64,000 nt of DNA from contig CAJNDS010002242.1 in assembly GCA_905221605.1 (NCBI GenBank), positions 56,001 to 120,000 of the forward strand. Direction: 5' to 3'. Below are positions 58,374 to 64,000 of the stretch, piece after piece. How positions within the stretch are numbered: the stretch's first letter is position 1; the number at the start of each line of letters is the position of its first letter. The notes under the pieces are model-generated. The model had not been told where the DNA came from. It ran no database searches and was given only the letters and a program-made list of their open reading frames with translations. Made by a program: the position numbers and the translations under genes. Source of the stretch: Symbiodinium natans (Eukaryota > Sar > Dinophyceae > Suessiales > Symbiodiniaceae).

Positions 58374-58561
58374 AGCCCTAAACCTCTTCCACCCCCGCCC
58401 CCGAGCCCGGTTTAGGGCTTATAGGGTTTAGGGCTCCAGCCTTTGGTAGTTGGATCCCTTGGCCTCCCTAAACCCTAAACCCTAAACCCTAAAGCCTAAA
58501 CCCTGAACCCTGAACCCTAAACCCTAAACCCTAAACCCTAAACCTAAACCCTAAGCCCTAG

Positions 58562-58641
58562 AAACCTTCATCCTCGTTTTACCCTCTGGTGGGAGGACGT
58601 CGCGCTGCACAGCTCTAGGGGTAGTCACATGGTCCCTTCGG
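58562..58641 (+). CDS. putative exon, frame uncertain
   Basis: CCCTAG precedes; TFILVLPSGGRTSRCTALGV then VTWSLR; donor CGG|GTTTTTAGGG. Other frames are open. Confidence 0.42.
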
Positions 58642-59014
58642 GTTTTTAGGGTTTAGGGTTTAGGGTTTAATTCGGGTTTTGGGTTTAGGGTTCGGGAATT
58701 TACCTGGACATGGTCCCCTGCTTTCTTTTAAGGGTTCAGAGGTCTGGGCTCAGTGTAAACCCTAAACCCTAAACCCTAAACCCTAAACCGTGGTGCATAA
58801 GGTTCCCCAATTGAGAGGGCTCCGAAGTACGGGCCCGAGGGCTTTATCGGGCATATAAGGGGTGCAGAAGGGTTCCCCAACTAAGGGCCCATACTAAGGG
58901 TTCCAAAACCCTGAACCCCAAACCCCAAACCCTAAACCCTAAACCCCAAACCCTAAACCCCGAAACAACCCCTACTAAGGGACCATGTAACTACCCTAAG
59001 AACAGCTGAAACAG

Positions 59015-59096
59015 CTTCAAGATCGTACTCCGACCGACCAGTGCCGGATGGACCTCTTGCATCTTTTGTTGTGGGGGGCCTGGAGGCATCGTTCCG
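59015..59096 (+). CDS. putative exon
   Basis: CTGAAACAG precedes; LQDRTPTDQCRMDLLHLLLW then GAWRHRS; donor G|GTTTAGGG. Confidence 0.53.
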
Positions 59097-59244
59097 GTTT
59101 AGGGTTTAGGGCTTGGGGTTTAGGGTTTAGGGTTTAGGGTTTAGGGTGTAGGGTTTAGGGTTTACGGTTTAGGGTTTCGGCGCCCGCGGGCACCTTCATT
59201 GAAATTCTCTGGCTCACTCTTGTTTTTTGTTGTTGGGTGTTCAG

Positions 59245-59292
59245 GCCCAACACATTACCGTGCAAGATTGTGGGGCTGTGTTGAGTATAAGG
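59245..59292 (+). CDS. putative exon with pyrimidine-rich acceptor
   Basis: TTGTTGTTGGGTGTTCAG precedes; 16 codons AQHITVQDCGAVLSIR; donor GTTTGG. Confidence 0.53.
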
Positions 59293-59552
59293 GTTTGGTT
59301 TAACGTCAAGTTGGGGGTTACGATAATAAGGGGCTCCCAAAGTAGACCCCCAAATAGTAGGATTCCCTTTCTCATAAGGACCCCACTAGGGTACCCCTGA
59401 CGTCGTAAACCCCTGGGTGTTTTTGTGAAAGACACTTTGTCTGTGTAATGACGTTGTGTGTAATGACAATGTCAGGAACTCCTTTCGTGCCAGCATGTGG
59501 ATTACATGTACTCCTGCACACTTGTTTACACTTGTATGCCTTTTGAGTTCAG

Positions 59553-59771
59553 ACAACGTTTGAGCTTGAGAAGAAAATATCTCCCTTTCCCTCCCGGAAA
59601 AGCTTTCTCTCTTCTGTTTCTTTGATCGTCCCTTTCCATCAACTTCGGTACGACCGCAGGGGAAGCGTGCGATCGCATTCCGTTGCAGTGATACAACGAG
59701 ATCGGCTCGCTACGAACACCGTCTTTGGACCGTCGAGAATGCCACCGAATGAAGAAGCGGCAATTGACTAA
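59553..59771 (+). CDS. putative long terminal exon
   Basis: TGAGTTCAG precedes; 72 open codons TTFELEKKISPFPSRKSFLS, HQLRYDRRGSVRSHSVAVIQ, RLATNTVFGPSRMPPNEEAA then TAA at 59769. This is one of the few stretches free of telomere-like repeats. The minus ORF 59526-59792 is its antisense. Confidence 0.57.
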   Translation, partial: TTFELEKKISPFPSRKSFLSSVSLIVPFHQLRYDRRGSVRSHSVAVIQRDRLATNTVFGPSRMPPNEEAAID

Positions 59772-59775
59772 GAAC

Positions 59776-59828
59776 ATGGGCGACTGCTGCATTGTTGTCC
59801 TGCGGCTTCGTGATTTCGAAGCACTGAG
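59776..59828 (+). CDS. possible first exon (MGDCC)
   Basis: ATG five bases after the preceding stop; MGDCCIVVLRLRDFEAL; donor AG|GTACTT. An MG-CC start resembles acylation signals. Weak. Confidence 0.25.
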
Positions 59829-60028
59829 GTACTTAGCTTCCCAGGGATTAGTGATGCAGTAGCAGCCACTATGTAATTTCCAGAGGGGCCCGTTGCTGTC
59901 ACTAGGCCCCTTATGGCAAATTCACGTTTAGCTTTCAACTTCTCGGACATGCGTCTGAGAATACGCTCCATCCTCCTTAACCCCTGTGTAAACCTTGAGG
60001 AGCCAGCCTTCCAAAGTAGATAATTTTA

Positions 60029-60105
60029 GGGGTCGGAGTAGCTATTTACAGTATTCCGGTGTGGTCCCTGATTAGTAAGGCCCGTGTATTAGCACCCTGA
60101 CCCCA
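60029..60105. mobile_element. GGGGTCGGAGTA family repeat, copy 2
   Basis: Diverged member of the same family. Confidence 0.5.
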
Positions 60106-60301
60106 TTCAGTGCTCAACCCCCCTCCCAGCCCAACTCCGTTTAGGGAGGCTGGGGTGATCGACGGCCGATTCACAGTTGCTGAGAGGAGAAGCGAAAACT
60201 CGTGCGCACGCGCGTGTGGGCGCGCGCGCGCGCCCCCGCGAGTCTTGGGGTGCAGGGATGTTGGGGAAATAGGGCTCTAAAGGGCCGGGGGTGTTCCACA
60301 G

Positions 60302-60402
60302 CATCGACAAAATTTTCTAAGGGGCGCCAGAGTGTTTCAAGGGTCGGGTTGAGAAGGAGGAGACTTGCCGGCTTCAACTGCGTTCTAAGAAAGCATGGCT
60401 TG
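60302..60402 (+). CDS. putative basic exon
   Basis: GTTCCACAG precedes; 33 codons STKFSKGRQSVSRVGLRRRR then LAGFNCVLRKHGL; donor GTCTTT. Confidence 0.47.
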
Positions 60403-60406
60403 GTCT

Positions 60407-60518
60407 TTAGGGTTTAGGGTTTAGGGTTTAGGGTTTAGGGTTTAGGGTTTAGGGTTTAGGGTTTAGGGTTTAGGGTTTAGGGTTTAGGGTTTAGGGTTTA
60501 GGGTTTAGGGTTTAGGGC
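60407..60518. repeat. TTTAGGG array
   Basis: About 16 perfect units directly after the exon 60302-60402. Confidence 0.95.
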
Positions 60519-60543
60519 TTGACAAAGTTCGTGTGTAGCTCAG

Positions 60544-60571
60544 GACGTGTGCAGCACCCTCTGCACGCCAG
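60544..60571 (+). CDS. putative small exon
   Basis: GTAGCTCAG precedes, CCAG|GTACGG follows; DVCSTLCTP. A second donor GTAAGG at 60587 would add TEKGK. Confidence 0.42.
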
Positions 60572-60966
60572 GTACGGAGAAGGGCAAGTAAGGGTAGGAT
60601 GACTTGATTGTCTGGCCTTCTCAAAAGTGAAAGTGCAGTCTTTCAATTCTAGACCTGGAAACCCCCTAAACCCTAAACCCTAAACCCTTAAGTTAAAGCC
60701 TCAAAGCCTAAACCTCTGAAACCTGATTTCAAAGAAATCGGGATCTAGCTTACCCACGGGAGTTGCTTGCTCCTCTCCGCAAAGCTTAAACCCTTAACCC
60801 TAGAAACCCTAAACCCTGGAAACCTAAACCCTAGAAACCCTAAACCCTGGAAACCCTAAACCCGATAAGCCCCAAGAGCCGAATCCCCCTAAACCCTAAA
60901 CCCTAAACCCTAAACCCTAAACCCTAAACCCTAAACCCTAAACCCTAAACCCCCCACCTTGCGCAG

Positions 60967-61060
60967 GAGATGTGTCAGCGGATGTGGAGTTTTTCCGACG
61001 GCTGGGTGACGAGGAGCACCTGAACTTGTCATGCAAACTGATGCGGCGGCCCAGGGGTTC
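60967..61060 (+). CDS. putative exon
   Basis: CTTGCGCAG precedes; DVSADVEFFRRLGDEEHLNL then SCKLMRRPRG; donor TC|GTTTAGGG. Confidence 0.62.
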
Positions 61061-61136
61061 GTTTAGGGTTTAGGGTTTAGGGTTTAGGGTTTAGGGTTTA
61101 GGGTTTAGGGTTTAGGGTTCAGGGTTCAGGGTTTAG

Positions 61137-61274
61137 GGCTGTACTCGTGGACTGCACTTGAACATGCGGCCTGTCAACAACTATGCCCCACACCCAAAGC
61201 TCTTTTTGCCTGGGATGCCTTAGGCTGTGTCGATTTGGGAACAGGAAGATTTGCTATTTATCGAAAGGCTCGGG
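61137..61274 (+). CDS. putative long exon with both splice sites in arrays
   Basis: Acceptor GGTTTAG and donor G|GTTTAGGG are both telomere-repeat sequence; 45 codons LYSWTALEHAACQQLCPTPK, ALFAWDALGCVDLGTGRFAI, YRKAR. Confidence 0.62.
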
Positions 61275-61514
61275 GTTTAGGGTTTAGGGTTTAGGGTTTA
61301 GGGTTCAGGGTTTATTTAGGGTTTAGGGTTTAGGGGACAGCAACTACTTGGAAGCCCTTTTGACTTCGTAGGTGGGGCTTTCTCACAGGGTTCCCCCTAG
61401 GCGTTGAGGGGTGACAGAGCATGTGTAGGGTGGGGCCTTTTCGTTTTTTGCTTGCGCCGTCTGGTCTCAGGACTTTGGTGCGTAGATGTTTTCGGCCTCC
61501 GGTTGCGTAAAAAA

Positions 61515-61612
61515 GGGGTCGGAATAATTATCAATTGTATTCCCTTATGGTTCCTTTATAAATAATATGCGATAACAACCCCCCACAACCCTCTTCTCAT
61601 TATTGAGGCCCC
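61515..61612. mobile_element. GGGGTCGGAATA family repeat, copy 3
   Basis: Best match to the copy at 1168; the copy at 60029 is more diverged. Confidence 0.6.
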
Positions 61613-61664
61613 ATCTTGGGCGCTTTTGGGGGTTTTGGGTTGGACTAGCCTGTGGCCGGGTCAG

Positions 61665-61725
61665 GATGAGGACGACGACAAGAAGAAAAAGCTGCTCGGG
61701 CACCTTTTTGAGCTGAGGCTTAGGG
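61665..61725 (+). CDS. putative charged exon
   Basis: GGGTCAG precedes, GTAAGG follows; 20 codons DEDDDKKKKLLGHLFELRLR. Confidence 0.55.
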
Positions 61726-61727
61726 GT

Positions 61728-61861
61728 AAGGGTTTAGGGTTTAGGGTTTAGGGTTTAGGGTTTAGGGTTTAGGGTTTAGGGTTTAGGGTTTAGGGTTTAG
61801 GGTTTAGGGTTTAGGGTTTAGGGTTTAGGTAGGGTTTAGGGTTTAGGGTTTAGGGCTTAGG
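61728..61861. repeat. TTTAGGG array
   Basis: About 19 units starting 2 bp after the donor of the exon 61665-61725. Confidence 0.95.
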
Positions 61862-61916
61862 GCCCGAAAATCTAAACCCTCAATGCTATGAAAGCCATAT
61901 GCAGATAGTTGGCAAG

Positions 61917-61945
61917 GCCTGGCATGGTTTTATAGAGGAATATTC
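61917..61945 (+). CDS. putative small exon
   Basis: TGGCAAG precedes; AWHGFIEEY; donor GTTCCC, or reads on to the element at 61968. Confidence 0.4.
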
Positions 61946-61967
61946 GTTCCCCATTGCCAAAACGAAC

Positions 61968-62215
61968 CCCTACTCGGAAGCCCCTTTGACTTAGTAAGTG
62001 GGGTTGTTAGCATATGAAGCAGGGTTTAGGTTTCGGCTTTTGGTGAGTGCATACAAGGTTCCTTTGTCAATATTGGTGAGTGTATATACCAGGCGGTCTT
62101 TTGGGGGTACAAGAAATATGTACCCTACCTCATATAAGGTGGGTTACGGGGATTATTGATGGTTTTCCAAGGGATCCTACGTAGACTTGCCAAGTCCAAA
62201 GAGCTTCCAAGTAGG
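61968..62215. mobile_element. ACTTGGAAGCCCTTTTGAC element, long copy
   Basis: About 245 bp, ends CTACTCGGAAGCCCCTTTGA and CCAAAGAGCTTCCAAGTAGG. Short or partial members at 4119-4170, 4236-4310, 57365-57470, 61331-61415 and 63458-63552. Confidence 0.65.
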
Positions 62216-62262
62216 GTCTTTTGGCTTCAGGGTTCCCCAACACCTAGACCCTAGACCCGACA

Positions 62263-62360
62263 CCCCAAAACCCAAACCCCAAACCCCAAACCCCAAACCC
62301 CAAACCCTAAACCCTAAACCCTCAACCCTAAACCCTAAACCCTAAACCCTAAACCCTAAG
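62263..62360. repeat. CCCCAAA/CCCTAAA array
   Basis: About 13 units. Confidence 0.93.
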
Positions 62361-62533
62361 TTTAGAGGGGTTAAAGGGCCAGCCTCTGGTGCAGTTTGGG
62401 GTTTATAGGGTAGACGTTTTGAATAAGCGGTGTATTAAGTAAGCATCAGAATTTACACTGTACTTCACAGTTGGACGACTGCTCAACCCCAAACCCTAAA
62501 CCGAGAGGCTCTCAACAACACCGCTGCCCTCAG

Positions 62534-62877
62534 CGCGCACTGTCACGGATCACGGTGACACGCAAGAGCAGGAAGCCGCGCAGGAGCAGTCTGTGTGGCG
62601 GAATGCCGCCAAAAAGCTGTCCTGCCGTCGCCTTGCTTTGAACGAAGCAGATTTCGAAGGACATCCCCTCTGGGGCAAGGTGACACAACTTGGCGACGCA
62701 AAGGGTGCCTTGAAGGCTGCCTTGATCGATGTTGTCACTGCTGACAGCGAGGTTTCCGCGTTCTTGGAGGAGACCTTGCACAAGCCTTTGACCCCCACGG
62801 ACGCTGAAGTTCCCCCTGACAGTGCTCGGCAATGCTTACCTTACTTGTGCCAGGAAGACCCCCAAATCCTACCCTAA
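62534..62877 (+). CDS. putative long terminal exon
   Basis: GCCCTCAG precedes; RTVTDHGDTQEQEAAQEQSV, CRRLALNEADFEGHPLWGKV, TQLGDAKGALKAALIDVVTA, FLEETLHKPLTPTDAEVPPD; TAA at 62875 supplied by CCCTAA. About 113 codons with soluble, helical character. No family recognised. Longest single coding island outside the RCC1-like genes. Confidence 0.65.
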
Positions 62878-62933
62878 ACCCTTAACCCTAAACCCTCAAC
62901 CCCCAACCCCACAACTCCTACACCGCGCGTAAG

Positions 62934-62983
62934 GAAGAAGGAGGACAAGGGGCCCCAGGCACGCGACCGGAGGGCAGCACAGG
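62934..62983 (+). CDS. putative basic exon
   Basis: GCGTAAG precedes; KKEDKGPQARDRRAAQ; donor G|GTTTTAGG. Confidence 0.42.
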
Positions 62984-63122
62984 GTTTTAGGAAGAAAGGA
63001 CTCTAAACCTTAAACCCCATAGGTTTAGGGTTGAAGGCTGAGGGTTTAGGGTTGAGGGCTTAGGGTTTAGGGTTTACGGTTAAACCTTATGCATTGTCCT
63101 TTTTGGGTACCCTGAAGATCAG

Positions 63123-63179
63123 GGGCCGCCAGAGAAGAGCAATAAACCAAAAGGGAATAAACGGGTCTGCTCTCGATGA
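63123..63179 (+). CDS. putative terminal exon
   Basis: GAAGATCAG precedes; GPPEKSNKPKGNKRVCSR then TGA. The following 140 bp is unique. Confidence 0.42.
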   Translation, partial: GPPEKSNKPKGNKRVCSR

Positions 63180-63706
63180 CAAGAACCTTGCTGTACATGA
63201 ACGTACACTAGACCATGCACCCTAAATCGCATGGCTAGTTCTCCGAATTTGTGCTCCCGCTTTTCGCACATTCATGCTACCCAAGACACTGTTAACACTT
63301 CCCGCCAGTAGTCGTTTGAAACCCAAACCCCAAACAAGAACCCTAAACCCCAACACCCTAAACCCTGAACCCCACACCCGAACTCCAGAGCCCTAAGCCC
63401 TATGAACCCCCGACCCCACATGCACCCCAATCTCCAAATCACAGGATTCACAAGAAACCACTTGAAAGCTGTTTTGACCTAGTAAGTCTACTTCGTAACA
63501 CTATGATAATCTCATATACCCACCCTTACTACGTCAAAAGGGCTTCAAACCCGAATCTTGAAATCTAATTCAACCCTAAATAGGACTTGGGGCTTTGGAT
63601 GTAGGGTTTAGGGTTTAGGGTCTCCCTAAACCCTATGCCCTAAACCCTAAACCCTATACCCTCAACCCTAAACCCTGGCAACGCCCCCCGCTGGTTCCTT
63701 GGGAAG
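63180..63706. other. no exon seen
   Basis: Unique AT-richer DNA (possible 3' UTR), degenerate CCCTAAA, one ACTTGGAAGCC-family element (63458) and a short CCCTAAA array. Confidence 0.45.
63458..63552. mobile_element. ACTTGGAAGCCCTTTTGAC element, short copy
   Basis: Ends CACTTGAAAGCTGTTTTGAC and GTCAAAAGGGCTTCAA. Confidence 0.6.
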
Positions 63707-63790
63707 GATGGCGGCTCCGTTGTGGTGGTGGTGGAGTGGACAGACCACCAGTGGGAGGCTGCTTGTGTTATATGGCTCTTAAGGGAGGGG
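63707..63790 (+). CDS. putative exon
   Basis: TGGGAAG precedes; GGSVVVVVEWTDHQWEAACV then IWLLRE; a G-run follows. Another frame is open. Confidence 0.4.
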
Positions 63791-64000
63791 GGGGGGGTTA
63801 GGGTTTAGGGCTTCGGGTTTCGGGTTTGGGGTTTGGGGTTTAGGGTTTGGTGGGTTCAAGGGGGGATATGTAACCCAAGGTTCCCTAATACTCCCTACTA
63901 AAGACTCCCGAAGCTTCCCTAAGCTTTCCTAGATACCTCCCCCCCTTGAACCGCGCTCTCCCTTGAGAACCCTGTAACTTTGTTGTTTCGACCCAGGGCT

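Larger units (their letters stand above)
56971..58561. other. no well-supported exon
   Basis: Telomere-like arrays, a partial ACTTGGAAGCC element (57365-57470), one inverted-repeat element (57874), and weak islands at 57178-57230 (PELETAASSVGTT or RSSRLRLVLLGRPEF) and 58020-58077 (MHPSVQAATCPKISEG). Confidence 0.45.

Noticed and set aside
1-64000. CRISPR array interpretation of the regularly spaced repeats
   Set aside because: Units are 7 bp in continuous arrays with variable spacers and coding islands; no cas genes.

Overview
The window looks like nuclear DNA of a dinoflagellate, most likely Symbiodiniaceae or a close relative. The evidence is: (i) two genes combining an N-terminal ubiquitin-like domain with about ten 40-residue RCC1-type repeats (GDGSVVTWGDA), a style common in dinoflagellates; (ii) introns that fit GA-AG as well as GT-AG boundaries; (iii) two broken copies of a mitochondrial cytochrome b segment; (iv) a genome-wide style telomere repeat TTTAGGG/CCCTAAA. 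No bacterial gene, tRNA, rRNA, CRISPR array or spliced-leader sequence was seen.

The dominant feature is TTTAGGG/CCCTAAA and its variants, present in both orientations every few hundred bases from end to end, so this is not simply a chromosome tip. Between the arrays lie GC-richer islands of 20-200 bp. Read on the + strand, well over a hundred islands have an AG at the left edge, an open frame with protein-like composition, and a GT (sometimes GC or GA) at the right edge. I read these as exons of several genes, all on the + strand, whose introns are largely made of telomere-like DNA. The best proof comes from the two RCC1-like genes (20619-23345 and 46566-48450): aligning them with each other fixes intron positions, and those introns contain TTTAGGG-like sequence. 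Elsewhere each exon is a hypothesis. A 30-codon open frame is common by chance (roughly one in four per frame), so openness alone is weak; flush splice-like edges and peptide character carry the weight. Peptides are quoted only in part.

Layout: 1-20600, dense small exons in C-rich and G-rich arrays with scattered short inverted-repeat elements; 20619-23345, RCC1-like gene 1; 23350-27000, sparse exons; 27000-27500, AT-rich satellite; 28600-30780, a composite of a GGCGGGGGCAACCCT minisatellite, cytochrome b fragments and a duplicated coding exon; 30780-46200, dense exons; 46566-48450, RCC1-like gene 2; 48950-54100, exons including four that encode glycine-zipper membrane segments; 54100-64000, more exons, including two long ones (59553-59771 and 62534-62877).

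At least a dozen families of short non-autonomous inverted-repeat elements (about 90-300 bp) are present. In three families one copy carries a telomere-like array inside the element, and one family abuts exon edges like an introner. Many exon right edges are G|GTTTAGGG, so the first unit of the array would itself be the 5' splice site. Gene boundaries, exon order per gene and most functions cannot be settled without transcripts.
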